Below, piece after piece: positions 24,656 through 37,300 of a stretch of 64,000 bases of DNA. The position numbers and the translations under genes are program-made. The notes beneath the pieces are model-generated. The model had not been told where the DNA came from, did not search any database, and saw nothing but the letters and a program-made list of their open reading frames with translations. Source of the DNA: Clitoria ternatea (taxonomy: Eukaryota; Streptophyta; Magnoliopsida; Fabales; Fabaceae); NCBI GenBank assembly GCA_037962975.1, contig CM075671.1, positions 45,842,501-45,906,500 on the forward strand. Reading direction: 5' to 3'. Numbering within the stretch: position 1 is the first letter of the stretch; each line of letters starts with the position of its first letter.

Positions 24656-25059
24656 TGAGAAGGCCGGTGAATGGGTAAAATCCAACACCGATTGAAGAAG
24701 GCTAGTAGAATTAAACCGAATGCCATTAAAGATATGGGTTGTAGGATCAATCCGAACCCTAATTGAAGACTTGGATTCTAGGATTGAATCGGAATCCAAA
24801 TACTTATTATCGGACTCCAACGACAAGTAAGTTATGCCGAACTCCAAATCTCCCAGAAGTACTTCCCCTGGGAATTCTTCACTCGGTTATGCTTTCTCTT
24901 AAAATTCCTTATCTGGAAACACCTTAACTTCAAAGTCATGTTCATGAATTCTCTTGTTGGCAATGTCTTACTAAAGTCCGACTCATGAATTCTTTAAATG
25001 AAAATTATCACTTTGAAGTTGCAATCAGGAATAATTTACTCGGGTATGTCTCTACCTGA

Positions 25060-25620
25060 GACCTATTCATCCGAAGCATTTCATTCGGAAATTCTCCATT
25101 CGGTACCGCAACATGCAGGAATTGGAGATATTGCACTCGGTTTTATCCCGCTCAGAAATACTTCACTTAGGGATATCCCGTTCAGAAATGCTTCACTCGG
25201 AGCTTCCACTCGGAACCTTCCACCCAGGAAGGATCACTCGGAACCTTCCACCCAGGAAGGATCAATCGGAACCTTTTACCCAGAAAGAATTAATCTGAGA
25301 GCTTCCACTCAGAATTATCGCTCGGGAGAACTTCCACTCGAAACTATCGCGCGGGAGAGCTCCCACTCGGAGCTATCGCTCGGAAGTATCACTCAGAATT
25401 CGTTCAAGACAAAGCACCCGTCCTTGACATAAAAGTAAGACTCGGATAAAACGTACATGCTTTTACCAAGCAACATGAGGAGATTACAAGTAATGGAATT
25501 TCCCAGGTGACACGGCCAGAACCAACCTCACTCGGAGTCACTCACTTAGAGTCGAATATTTGCTCGGAATCACTCATTCAGAGTCACATGTTCGCTCGGA
25601 ATTAATCACTCAATAATGCT
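25060..25620. repeat. CACTCGG-rich degenerate repeat tract (Tat spacer)
   Basis: CACTCGG and close variants recur every 10-30 bp, including a local tandem of CACTCGGAACCTTCCACCC units near 25190-25290. The same heptamer dominates noncoding parts of the other Gypsy elements at 44.8-46.5 kb and 57.2-58.5 kb. Confidence 0.75.
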
Positions 25621-26110
25621 TGAGGACAATATCCAGCGGCTAACTAGTATTTCGAGGGATGAACACTTAGTAAACATCATCACGATTACTTCCCCTCGAA
25701 ACTAACATTATAAGCCATTTTCATGATGACAACGTGTTTCCCCATGAAGGCAACCCCCATTATGGTACTTATAATCGAAAGCCTAATCATTAAAGATTAA
25801 GGTACTTTTCTTACTAAGCTTGTGTGTGCTAAATGTTGTGATTCAAGTAACGACTTCGTCACACTATAATTTCGATACAACATAAGATGGATGAATTCCA
25901 TCTTTTCTACCAAACCAAGCCTTTTGTTATTAAAGTGCCCATACATGGGGACAGTAATTGTATATTACTATCCGATCTAGATTCTATGTATCCGAATCCG
26001 GACTGATTCATTACACATACAATGATTCTAAGAAAATTATTTTTAGTAAATAGACGTATAAAGGAAGTTTCCGATTCATTAATGAAATTGTGAAGTACAT
26101 GAAGAAGACA

Positions 26111-28766
26111 CTATTTCTTTTGGCTAGACTCTCCGTCCTTTCCTTTGCCTTTACCTCCGGCCTCACTCCCCCCATCACCAAGAACCTCATCTGTAGCAGC
26201 AGTAGTTCCTGTTCCTTCGTTGTTGGTCCGCCTGGAGATAGGAACCAGGAGAGAAGGCCCCATAGACTGGCCTTCGGGGAGAGGAGCCAGCTCGTATTGA
26301 GTGTTAGGTGGATCCTCCTGACGATCGTCAACAACGGCCACGAGTCTCCTTCCATGAAACTCATAGAACGGATTAATACCGTTCAAATTAAGTTCCACTT
26401 TGGGATTCCGGTAGAGAATCTGACGTACAGCTAGCCCGAAGGATTCTTCGACTGCTTGAACACAAATATTCACAGCCTCTTCCGCTCTGGCGTTAGCAGC
26501 ATCCAAATCCGCTCTCAGAATTGCAATGTCGTCATTCAAACCCACCAACTTTGAGTTTTCAATCTCTAAAAGCAACTCTTTTCCCTACGTGCCCAGTCTT
26601 TAGCTCCTTGTGAGTAGATGAACTTGTTCACCTTCAACTCCTCTCCCATCTTGGCAGAATTCTCCCTTTCCGTACAGAGGCTGGCATGTAGGTCGGAATT
26701 GGCCTTTTTCTGATCAAGCAATTGGGCCTCCAGCTCTTCAATCAAATATTTTTGCCTAGAGATCTCTTCATCCTTTTGATCCCTTTCCTCTTTAGCAGCC
26801 TTCAACCGACTTTCTAGGCAGAGAATATTCACTCTGTCCTTGGCCGAGGCAACGGTAAGGTCGTTAACCTTGCCCGTCAATTTGTTAAGTCTTTCGTTAT
26901 CTTTCGCCAGCCTGCAAACCGATCTTAAGAGACCGGACAGTTCCACCAATTGCCACTGTCCGACGTCACATGCTTGTGTTATTTCTTCAGCTTCCAGTGT
27001 ATTTTTCAGCTTGTAGGGCGAATCAGGGATACATTCAGGCACTAGACCCTCATACACTAGGTATAGGGCAAGATTAGAGTTGGCTGGAGGTAGGCTGGAA
27101 ACCTTGGGCGCATAATAAGTGGTTATTCGATTGGTGCCAGAGGCAGCAGCGGTACTTGGGACATCCGGTGTGGTCCCTTCTACATTCTTTCCTTTTGAAA
27201 CCCCAGAGTCGGCTGCTCCTTCGGAAGTTTTTGGTTTTTTAGGAGGAGGTTGAGGCTCCGTTTGCTTGGTGGAGTCGTTTTTTGCCTTTTTCCTCTTTTC
27301 TATGACCTTCTTACCATCAACACTAGAGGTCGGCTTTTGAGATCCGCCCTCAAGTAAGGGAATGTCGTCGCCAGCAGATGAAGTGAGGATGATGGTCTCG
27401 ACAGTAGCCTTCTTGGAATTCTGTTTTGGCTGAATACTGTTCTCAACCGCAACGGATTTCCCTCCAGCTTTGAGCCCCTTCAACTTCTCTATCTCTGATG
27501 ACTCAGCCTCGATTTCAACTGCATAATCATATAAGAAGACCATCAGTAATAGAAGATTCCAAGACATAGAAAGAAAGAAAACGAGAAATAATAGAAAATT
27601 ACGCAAATACTCCTCACGGGTAGTTTTTGACCCTAGCAAACGCCTGCAGGAGAAAAATTTATGCGAGGCGGTGTATGATTCAAGAGCAAAAAGAACGGAG
27701 ACTGAAGTAGGGGTTAACTCAGCCTCATCGGTATAATAAGCCTGGGAGGTCAACAAAAAATGCTCGTGTGTCCAGGCCACCAGAAATTCATTTATCCCTT
27801 CTTTATTCAACCAAAAAATTGGATCGTCGGGCTTAATACGGATCCTGGTGAAATAAGATTTGAAAGAACGCCCATCAACTTTGGCAGAGTCGGTGTAGGA
27901 CTCGAAGTTGACAATCTTGGAGTGAGTTCGGAGGGTTACCAAGCTTACTCCTCCTTTCTCCTTATTTGCACGAAGGACCATTGCGTGAAATAAAATAGCA
28001 TAGCGACCGTTGGCGTGAAGTTGAAGTGCTCCCTAAGCACTTCTAGAGAACGGATCAACCCCCAACCATTGGGATGAAACTGAGAGGGGGCGCAATCCAA
28101 GAACCTCAAGACCCCCGTCTGAAATTTTGTCAGAGGAAAGCGCACACCTAAGTTTAGAAAGAGGAAGTCATACATATATATTGACCTTTCATCCGGTGTG
28201 TGACATATCCGTTCTGAGGGAAGGGGAGCCAACACCATAGAACGCTCCTTATATTTTTCCTTTTTGAAGACCGTGAAGCGAGGCTCCAACCTTGCTCCGT
28301 CCTCCCTAGCGTGGATGGATAGTGTGGCGCGAAATTCATCCACCACCCAGCTATATGGATGCATCTGTTGGAACTTTACCCAGTCAATCCGATGTGCAAC
28401 TACATTACACAGTCCAGAAGCTGTCTTCAAGATATACTGTTGAGATGGTGCTCCGCCACTAGAGGTGCTTTCTCCGGTCATCTTCTTTAGAGCTAATTTA
28501 AAAGCCTTCACACTGCGGTAAAAATTCACATCATCAGAGAGGTATAAATCAGTGCTCTCCTCACTCTCACTAGAAGAGGATTCTGAAGATGGTATTATCA
28601 CCCTTTGCCTTGAGTAGGGCGACGCCTCCCTCTCTGAATGAAGTGGCTTTGAGTAGGAGATCACAGGGATCCTCCCACCACGACTTGAGGGAGTTCGAGA
28701 CAAGGCTCTTCCTCCTCTTCCCCTAGGGCCAACATGGCTCGAGCCAGTAAAACTTCTCCCAAACAT
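26111..28766 (-). pseudogene. Tat antisense ORF A (Transposase_28 / 'putative gypsy type transposon' family), frameshifted
   Basis: It lies opposite to gag-pol. The start MFGRSF at 28766 leads to an Arg/Ser-rich tail, then the conserved block PDERSIYMYDF ... LRFLDCAPSQFHPNGWGLIRS ... FNFTPTVAMLF, as in plant proteins annotated 'putative gypsy type transposon' (I believe PF04195). HEHFLLTSQAYYT, a Lys-rich linker, a long coiled coil and a C-terminal block (EESFGLAVRQ, INPFYEFHG) follow. An 84-bp GT/AG intron (27602-27519) sits where ORF B has one and contains no stop. Two one-base deletions relative to B, at about 27980 and 26577, break the frame. The upstream region resembles that of B. Function is unknown for the family. 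Confidence 0.78.
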
Positions 28767-30291
28767 TTAGAAAAACTAAAAGAAAATACGAGAAGACAAA
28801 GGAAAAGGTTACCTAAGAATGAAGAAAGATGGTGAAACAAATTTCACAGAGGCAAATAGAAATGTCTTCTCAAAATTTTTGCAGAGTTTCGTCAGGGAAG
28901 CAAGATTGAGTGATTTCTGAATTCACCAAGTACTCCTTTTACAAGGGGTCAACAGATTCAATTACCAGCTCAAAGGTTATATCGTTCACTGCCAAACAAC
29001 ACCTTTTTCATAAATACAAGGCTATCGTTTCAAACCCTGAGGCACGAAAACAACATCGATTCATCAAAAGGCCTCTCAAATGGGCCTAAGAATTTAAATT
29101 TCAGGCCTATAAAGCTCCTGAGTGACGGTTATAAAGACATGCGCATTTAAGGCAATAATGTCTTGCCCACGTGATTAAAGGCATTAAATGTCCAATCATG
29201 AGAAACGTTGCAACTGTTACTCGAATACCAAGGGTTGCAAGTTTCAATAACTTTTGGGATTCTCACACAAAGAACCTTTTGTCCGGATCCGTCCTAAGGA
29301 GCGCTATGACAACGAAGCCTTCGTTCCAAGAACGGATATTTACGTGACAACGTAATGCCGAAATTCTGCACATGTTAAATAAATATTTTATCAACGTATA
29401 TGAACCGATATCCAGACTTACTACAAACGATATAGCTTATATGAGCAACTTTACTAGTCCCTCACACAAGCTAGGGGACAAGTAGAGTGGTGATCTTGTC
29501 TCGATACCGGATTTGATGATGAAATTGAAGACTCAATCCGTACTCAAACGATTGAAGTATATTTCCCTAGGACGGATGATCTCGATCACCCATTCTGTGA
29601 TTTGATGATGTAACTCCTGGCGCGGACAATTCCCATCATCATCCTTATGATGGAAGTTTTTGAAGATTCAATCCGTACCCTTACGATTGAAATGTATTTC
29701 CCCAGGACGGATGATCTCAGTCACTTATTCTGTGATTTGATGATGTAACTCCTGGCATGGACAATTCCCATCATCATCCTTATGATAGAAGACCCAACCA
29801 TCATCTTTATGTATTTTTGCAGTTCCCTAAGCTCAGAATAATACTCTCACAATGGACGACGTTTTTCCCTCCAGTGAGAACAACACGAATTAATATTAAG
29901 TCATCCGTCATGTGACACTGCTGTTGTTAACAACGGATCGACTCCTTCTCTCCCCAAAAGAATTAAGGGTAATGCCTTATGTCAGGTACCTATTCCTTAA
30001 CATACTTATACTTAGGGACAGTATTCATGTATATATCTCTCCGTTCTAAATTTATCTATCTTAAATGATCTAATTTTCCGAGGCAATTATTTCAATCTGA
30101 CCTCAAGGTTAGTCATACGGAACGGATTATCGATTACTGAAATGATATATACATCTAAGTTATACTATTGAAGTATTGAAGACAAATGCTTGAATGGAAT
30201 TTTATTCATTCATAAAAAGCAGAATTACATGTAATTGATCAAAACTGGAGTTGATCCCGGAACACAACTTTACATATGTAAAACAACAAGA
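28767..30291. other. Spacer between antisense units, with relic polypurine tract and LTR start
   Basis: 28767-29000 resembles the 5' leader of ORF B. At 29459-29480 a 22-bp block containing CTCACACAAGCTAGGGGAC is identical to the polypurine-tract region at 33621-33642. TGATCTTGTCTCGATACCGG at 29491-29510 matches the 3' LTR start with one difference, after which similarity stops. A 135-bp tandem dimer follows. No sense gene is visible. Confidence 0.75.
29527..29796. repeat. 135-bp tandem dimer (Tat spacer)
   Basis: GAAGA(C/T)TCAATCCGTAC starts copies at 29527 and 29662. Each includes GGACGGATGATCTC, TGTGATTTGATGATGTAACTC and CAATTCCCATCATCATCC. A related single block is at 23954-24000. Confidence 0.85.
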
Positions 30292-32934
30292 CTACAGAAG
30301 GGGAATCTGCTCTTGGGGCTCTTTCTGTCCCTTTCCTTCTCTGAAGTCTTGTGTGCCTTCTTTAGGGATTTCTTCTGGAGCTTTCTCTTCAGGTGTCTTC
30401 GCACCTCCTTCGGATGAGACGACCTCCAGCGTAGGAACAGCGGAATCTGAGCCCATGCTTTGACCCTCGGGAAGAGGTGGCAAACCGTACAAGGACTCCG
30501 GAGGATCTTCATGACGACCTTCAACCACTGCGACTAGCTTCCCTCCATGGAATTCATAGAACGGATCCATACCATAGAGGCTAAGTTTCATAGTGGGGTT
30601 ATGGTAGAAAACTTGGCGTATGGCTAGGCCGAAGGATTCTTCAACAACTTGGCTGCATATATCAATGGCTTCCTTCGCCTCAGCTTTAGCTACAGCCAAC
30701 TCTTCCCGCAATCTTAGAAGTTCTTCACCCGTTCCTTGAGATCCCGTGCTCCCAGCCTTCAATCCCTCAATCTCAAGGAGGAATTCCTTCTCCTTTTGGG
30801 ACCATTCCTTCGCTTGTTTAAAATAATCTTCCGCAGCAGCTTTACTTTTATCTTCAAGTTCAGTTTGTTTAGCCTGGTTGCTACGGAGTTCTTCTTTTGA
30901 CTTATCAAGCATCTCCTCCTTCTCTGCCAGTTTACCCTCCAAGTCTTTAAGTATAGTTTTAAGTTTGAGATTCTCCTTGTTCATGAGATCTCTGAACTCC
31001 TTAGACTTGGTTAGGCGATCCTCGGCTAATTTCAGGGCAGCTTTATCTTTCTCCGCTAAGAGGTTGAGCTGTTCTACTTTATCACTCAGCTTATCAACCT
31101 CAGTAGCATCATCAGCTAACAGGCTGAGCGAATTAAGTAGCCCTGTGAGTTCTGCTAGCTGCCATTTTCCGGCCTCACACGCCTCTTTGACTTCTTTAGG
31201 TTCAAGTGTGGGCCGGAGTTCGTATAGCGGCTGAGGGAGGATCGCTGGAGTTTCCCCCCAGTATGAGAGGAAGGGAGTGAGGAACGAAGTAGTTGGAGAG
31301 GAGATCAAACCTGAACCAAAGACCCCGAAAAGAATACCTTTGTGGAGTCCGAACGAAACTCTAGCTGTATCCGATGTCTCTACAGCTTTACCCTTGGAGG
31401 CCCTTGCTCTCTCCGGACTCGTTGAAGGTTTATGTTTTTTCAGCGGAGGAAAGGATTTTCCTGAAGGGTCATTCTTGATCTTCTTCCTCTTCTCTGTTAT
31501 TTTGGGATGATCTGCATTTGCACCAACACCAGCTGAATCTCCCTCCACCAACAGGATCTCCCCTTCTACTTCTGAGGTCAGAATGATCAACTCAGGATGA
31601 TCTTTCATAGAATTCATCTTTGGTTGAATTTCATTCTCTCCAGCCATAGACTTTCCTCCTGCTTTCAAGAATTTCAGTTTATGCATGTCTGGGGATTTTT
31701 GTTCTATTTCACCTGCATGCATAAATAAAATGCGTTAGCAACAAAGAAATGTTCAATGCAATTAACAAAGGAGGAAAAGAGAAATAAAACGAGAATTACA
31801 TAAATATTCATTTCGGACTTCGCTTGAACTACTTAAAAGACGTCTACACAAAAATGCTTTGAAGCGTGTAGTATAAGCTTCAAGGGCAAATAACACCGTC
31901 GCCATTTCAGTAGATAGTTCGGATTGATGAGTGTAGTACGCTTGGGAAGTCAGAAGAAAGTGCTCGTGAGTCCAGCTCAGAGGAAATTTATTAAAACCCT
32001 CTTCGTTCTTCCAGAAGACGGGCTTATTGTTTTTAATCGATATTCGGGTAAAGAAAGACTTGAAAGATTTCCCGTCAACTTTAGCCGAATCGGTATAAGA
32101 TTTGAAATTCACGAAAGAACACAGAGTCCAGAGCGTGACTAAACCTACACCGCCTCTTTTGTTAGCCCTCCTAACTACCTTTGTATAATAGAACAGCATC
32201 GCCACGGTAGGAGTGAAGTTGAAATAGTCACCCAATACTTCTAGAGCACGAACAAGTCCCCAACCATTGGGATGAAGTTGAGAGGGTGCGCAATTTAGGA
32301 ACCTTAACACACTCATTTGAAATTCGGTTAGGGGGAAACAGACTCCAAGGTAATGAAATACAAAATCATGCATGTACACAGAACGTTCATCTGGGACGAC
32401 ATGACAAATCCGTTCTGTAAGCAGTGGTGTGAACACCCTAAACCATTTTTTCATCTCCTTCTCTGTATGAACTGTGAACCTCGGTTGAATTTGAGATCCT
32501 TCCTCATTAGCATGATGAGAAATTAAGTTTTTAAACTCATCAGCTACCCAGCAGAAGGGCCACTTGGCCTGAAGTTTTTGCCAGTCTAGCCGATGGGCAA
32601 CAACATTGCACAAGCCTTCTGCTGTTTTCAGAATAGTTTGATCTCTAGAAGTTCCTTCTCCAGCCATCATCTGAATCGCGTGGACAAAAATCTTTGTTCT
32701 ACGATAAAAAGTCACATCATCAGAAGGGTAACAGTCATTACTCACCTCACTCTCTGAAGAGCGACTATAGTCAGAGGACGACTCTGAGGAGGGAAAAGTC
32801 ACTCCCCGTCGTGAGTAAGATCCCCTTTCTGAGTGACGTGACTCAGCCCTCGTAAGAATCACAGGGATTCTTCCCCCATGGTGGTAAGGGTTACAAGAAG
32901 CTAATCTTCCCCTCCTAGGGCACATTTTTTTCAA
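30292..32934 (-). CDS. Tat antisense ORF B (Transposase_28 / 'putative gypsy type transposon' family), intact, two exons
   Basis: Exon 1 is 32934-31800 and exon 2 is 31712-30292, with an 87-bp GT/AG intron (31799-31713). The join is in phase and gives 851 codons without a stop. The domains match ORF A: Arg-rich N-terminus with GGRIPVI, Ser/acidic stretch, conserved block (PDERSVYMHDF, LRFLNCAPSQLHPNGWGLVRA, YFNFTPTVAML), HEHFLLTSQAYYT, Lys-rich nuclear-signal-like segment, about 200 residues of heptad-rich coiled coil, and C-terminal VEESFGLAIRQ and MDPFYEFHGG. It is antisense to gag-pol, next to the 3' LTR, with a TATA-like box about 180 bp upstream. Activity is unknown. That it stayed open while pol decayed is notable. 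Confidence 0.8.
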
Positions 32935-33620
32935 GAAAAACGGAAAAATAGAGGATGAAACTAACAGAGGAAAGAAAGTGGTTACCTAAGAAAACAAGGA
33001 GAGTGAAGACAGAAAGAGCTTCCCAAAACAAGCAGCAGGCGTCCGTATGAAATTTTTGCAGAGTCTTGTTAAGGAATCAGAAACAAGTGGTTCCCAGAAT
33101 TCACTAAGTGTTTCTTTTATAAGAAACAAAGAGGGTCAGTTACCAACTCTTGGGTCGTGTCGTTCACGACTAAACGCGTCGATTTACAAGTCAAACGACA
33201 TGATCATTTTAAATTCATGGGCGCCAAAACAATGTAGATTTACCAATGGGCCTCTCCATTGGGCCCAGAAGTTTTAAAAATTGTAAGCCTATTAAGCCCC
33301 AGGCGACGGTTACTGAGATATACACCTCAGACGCAATAATTGCTCGTGCACGTGTTTAAAGGCATTTAATGCCTAATCATGCAACGCAATTTATGCCTTA
33401 CAGCCGTTACTCGGATTTTAAAAGTCTCCAGTTTCAAAAAACTTTTGGAATTCTCATACAGCGTATCTTTGTCTGAATCTGTTATAATAACATCATGACA
33501 ACGGAGCATTCATTTAAAGAACGGATCTTCACGATATAATAATGCACATGTAAGAAAACATTTCCCACATAAGAATACCGTTCTCGCAGGTTGAATAGCT
33601 TATGTGAACAACTACACAGT
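32935..33620 (-). promoter_or_regulatory. Leader and putative promoter of antisense ORF B
   Basis: TATAAAAG lies at 33121-33114 on the minus strand, about 180 bp before the ATG. A CTTAG/GTAACC splice-donor-like site near 32985 is shared with ORF A (near 28813), with an AG acceptor-like site before each ATG, so a short leader intron is possible. The AATTTTTGCAGAG block near 33050 is also shared with ORF A. Inference from conservation between the two copies. Confidence 0.45.
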
Positions 33621-33626
33621 CCCTCA

Positions 33627-33644
33627 CACAAGCTAGGGGACATA
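33627..33644 (+). other. Tat polypurine tract region
   Basis: CAAGCTAGGGGACATA immediately precedes the 3' LTR. The purine-rich AGGGGA is the expected plus-strand primer site. An identical block at 29459-29480 marks the relic junction. Confidence 0.7.
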
Positions 33645-34391
33645 TGATCTGGTCTCGATACCGGTATCCATTTTACAAGACATATTTCAACGTCTTTGAC
33701 AGTTTGCCAACGTGCAACCGGTGTCATCGGTATACATCCGGACTCTAATTCCGTATCAGGCGTTCTTCCTATACCGGTTGTCCAGGATAATACCATGTAC
33801 ATCGGATAATATACATGTCACCATACATAAGACAAAGGGCATTGCAACAGGAACAAGGATAAATATTCCATTCCCACACTACGAGCCAAAATCTGCTCAC
33901 GGGAATGATCAACTTGTCCCCTAAATCCAGCCCATACTCTCTACGCTCAATATAAAATAGCCACTTGACTCAATCATACTGGCAAGTGCATAATAAAATA
34001 ATAATTTATAATATTATTGGAGGTTAGTGGTTCCCCACTAACGAGTCCTCGTATATCGAGCCAATCAGGTATAAGAACTCTCTTCATCAATGGAGAGAGG
34101 GATCTTCGGCTTTTTTTCAACTTATAATTACTCTATGAAAACATTCCTCACTGGGAATATGATTACTGACTTGAGCGTCGGAGAATCTTCGCAGGTGACA
34201 CCACCTTTCGCCCACATCAACGCGTGAGGACGGTGTGAAGGACCTCTAGGATGCCCAGACCGCTCTTTTTATATAAAGACATCAGATACATAGACCGGAT
34301 ACTCACATAACCGGTCTTCAGAGACGTAATCATCTCACTATTTGTGACTGGCCCGATACCGGATCTCTTGACCCCGGATCAGGACAGATCA
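33645..34391 (+). repeat. Tat 3' LTR
   Basis: It begins TGATCTGGTCTCGATACCGG and ends GGACAGATCA, 747 bp, followed by the TGTGG duplication at 34392-34396. Confidence 0.93.
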
Positions 34392-34396
34392 TGTGG

Positions 34397-37300
34397 GTTC
34401 CCAAAGGAACATTACCACAAGCTAACCTTAAAGGACCCAATATAAAATGGGTACCTAGTTCTCTAAACTAATCTTGTTTTGTAGGTATACTTCAAGGTAA
34501 GCAACACCCATTGGTATTTGGATAGTGGGTGTTCAAAGCATATGACGGGAGACATAAGCAAGTTCACTTCCTTCACTCCCAAAAGGAAAGGAAGCGTCAC
34601 CTACAGAGACAACACCAAAGGAAGAATTCTAGGCATTGGAAACATTGGTAAGAATTCCTCTACTTCTATTAGTGATGTGTTATATGTTGAAGGCCTAAAA
34701 CATAATCTACTTAGCATTAGTCAATTATGTGACAAAGGGTATAGAGTTCTGTTTGAATCAAATTATTGCATAATTGAACATAAGACTAACAAGGAAATCA
34801 AGTTTATAGGTCAAAGAATTGATAATATTTACATGATTGATATGGATAGTTTGTCCTCAAATGATGTGCAATGCTTCATGACTAGAGAGGATGAAACTTG
34901 GTTATGGCATAGAAGAATAGCTCATATACATGTAGACCATTTGAATTAACTTGTTTCTAAAGAATTAGTAATTGGTTTACCAAAGCTTAAATTCGAAAAC
35001 AAATTTTGTGATGCATGTCAAAAGGGGAAAACAAGTGAAGGCATCCTTTCAATCTAAAAACATTGTTTCCACTCAAAAGCCTTTACAACTTTTGCACATG
35101 GATCTATTTGGACCTTCCAAAATCAAAAGCCTTGGTGGTAATTACTATGGTCTAGTGATTATAGATGATTATTCAAGATATACATGGACCCCGTTTCTTG
35201 CTCACAAAAATAAAGCATATCATGCATTCAAGAAACTTGCTAAGATTATCCAAAATGAGCAAAATTCAAAAATCGCATCCATAAGAGCCGATCATGGGGG
35301 AGAATTTGAAAACCAATCTTTTAAAAACTTTTGCGAAAAATGGTATCAATCACAATTTCTCAGCTCCTAGAACTCCACAACAAAATAGAGTAGTTGAAAG
35401 GAAAAATAGATCCTTAGTAGAGCTTGCAAGAACCATGTTAAATGAAAATAACATTGCTAAACATTTTTGGGCCGATGCGGTAAATACCGCTTGTCATGTT
35501 ATGAATAGATGTTTAATAAGGCCTATCCTAAAGAAAACCCCCTATGAACTTTACAAGGGAAGAAAACCCAACATTTCATATTTTCATATTTTTGGATGTA
35601 AATGCTTTGTGCTCAATAATGGAAAAGATAATCTAGGAAAGTTTGATGCTAAAGCTGATGAGGCAATCTTCCTAGGATATTCACAATCTAGTAAATCTTA
35701 TCGAATCTTTAATAAACAAACAAACACCATTGAGGAGTCCATTCATGTCAAATTTGATGAGAATCACCATAACTCCCTGAGAAAGGAAGATGTTGATGAT
35801 ATTGTAGGTACTCTTCAAGATTTAACCTTGAATGACAAGGAAGAAGAAAACAAAGACAAAGATGCAACACAACATGAGGAACCACAACAATGGATCACTT
35901 TGAAGGACCATCCCTTAGACAAAGTCATAGGTGAAATGACTAAAGGTGTAAGTACTCGAAACGCCATTAGGAATGCATGTAATCATTTAGCCTTTGTATC
36001 ACAAATAGAACCCAAATGCATTGATGAAGCTATTATTGATGAACATTAGATGTTGTCCATGCAAGAAGAATTGAATCAATTTGAAAGAAATGAAGTTTGG
36101 GAACTTGTGCCAAAACCCAATGATCACCAAATAATAGGAACAAAATGGGTGTTTAGGAACAAATTAGATGAAAATGGTATAATTACAAGGAACAAAGCTA
36201 GGCTAGTAGCTAAGGGTTACAAGCAAGAAGAAGGCATTGATTATGAAGAGACGTATGCTCCCGTAGCTAGGCAAGAAGCCATTAGATTATTATTAGCCTT
36301 TGCATGTTGTAAGAACTTTAAATTGTACCAAATGGATGTCAAAAGTGCTTTCTTGAATGGTTATATTCAAGAGGAAGTGTATGTTGATCAACCTCCAGGT
36401 TTTGAAAACTACCAATTTCCAAAACATGTTTTCAAACTAAAGAAAGCCTTGTATGGCTTAAAACAAGCTCCAAGAGCTTGGTATGAAAGATTGAGCAAAT
36501 TTCTTTTAGAAAACAACTTTGAAAGAGGAAAGTTTGACACAACATTATTCATAAAGCACAAAAAGAATGACATACTATTGGTGCAAGTATATGTTGATGA
36601 TATAATCTTTGGTGCTACTAATAAGTCTATGTGCAAAGAGTTTACTAAGTTAATGCAGGAAGAATTTGAGATGTCCATGATAGGAGAACTTACTTTCTTC
36701 CTTGGACTGCAAATCAAGCAAACTAATGAAGGCACATTCATTAGCCAATCAAAGTACTGTAAAGAATTGCTTAGGAAATTCAACATGGACAAGGCAAATG
36801 ATATTGCCACACCTATGGGCACTTCATGCTATTTGGACAAGGATGAGAAGGGTAAGGATGTTGAACTCATAAAATATAGAGGTATGATTGGATCCTTACT
36901 TTACTGAACTGCTAGTAGACCGGATATCATGTTTGCTGTTTGCATGTGTGCAAGATATCAAGCATGCCCAAAAGAATCACACCTTACTGTAGTAAAAAGG
37001 ATAATGAAATATCTTGTTGGAACTCAAAATGTTGGCTTATGATACCCCAAAGGGGTTGAATGCACTTTAGTGGGTTATTCTGATTCAGATTTTGCAGGAT
37101 GTAAACTTGATAGGAAAAGCACTAGTGGAACATGTCACTTACTTGGTAGTTCTCTTGTTTCTTGGCATAACAAGAAACAAGTAAGTGTTGCACTATCCAC
37201 AGCTGAGGTAGAATACGTTGCAGCTGGTAGCTGTTGTGCTCAAATCCTTTGGATGAGACAACAACTTCTAGATTTTGGTGTTATGTTAGACCATGTGCCT

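Larger units (their letters stand above)
23758..26110. other. Tat spacer between integrase and antisense unit A; repeat-rich, no gene
   Basis: This noncoding stretch contains a 168-bp tandem repeat (24195-24655), a GGACGGATGATCTCA block near 23954 that recurs at 29576 and 29706, and a CACTCGG-rich part (25060-25620). The 25930-26000 part resembles 30000-30110, consistent with a duplicated 3' module. Open frames here are low-complexity readings of the repeats. Confidence 0.7.
17480..34391 (+). mobile_element. Tat-lineage Gypsy retrotransposon with a duplicated antisense 3' module
   Basis: The element is 16,912 bp. It has two 747-bp LTRs (TGATC...GATCA), a sense gag-pol (18290-23757), a long spacer with tandem repeats, and two antisense ORF units (28766-26111 and 32934-30292). 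Pol carries a second, archaeal-type RNase H after the normal one, the mark of the Tat clade, and no chromodomain. The TGTGG duplication places it inside the Copia gag. By eye the LTR pair differs at about 35 positions, mostly transitions. Sense genes are broken by at least six nonsense codons. Confidence 0.92.
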
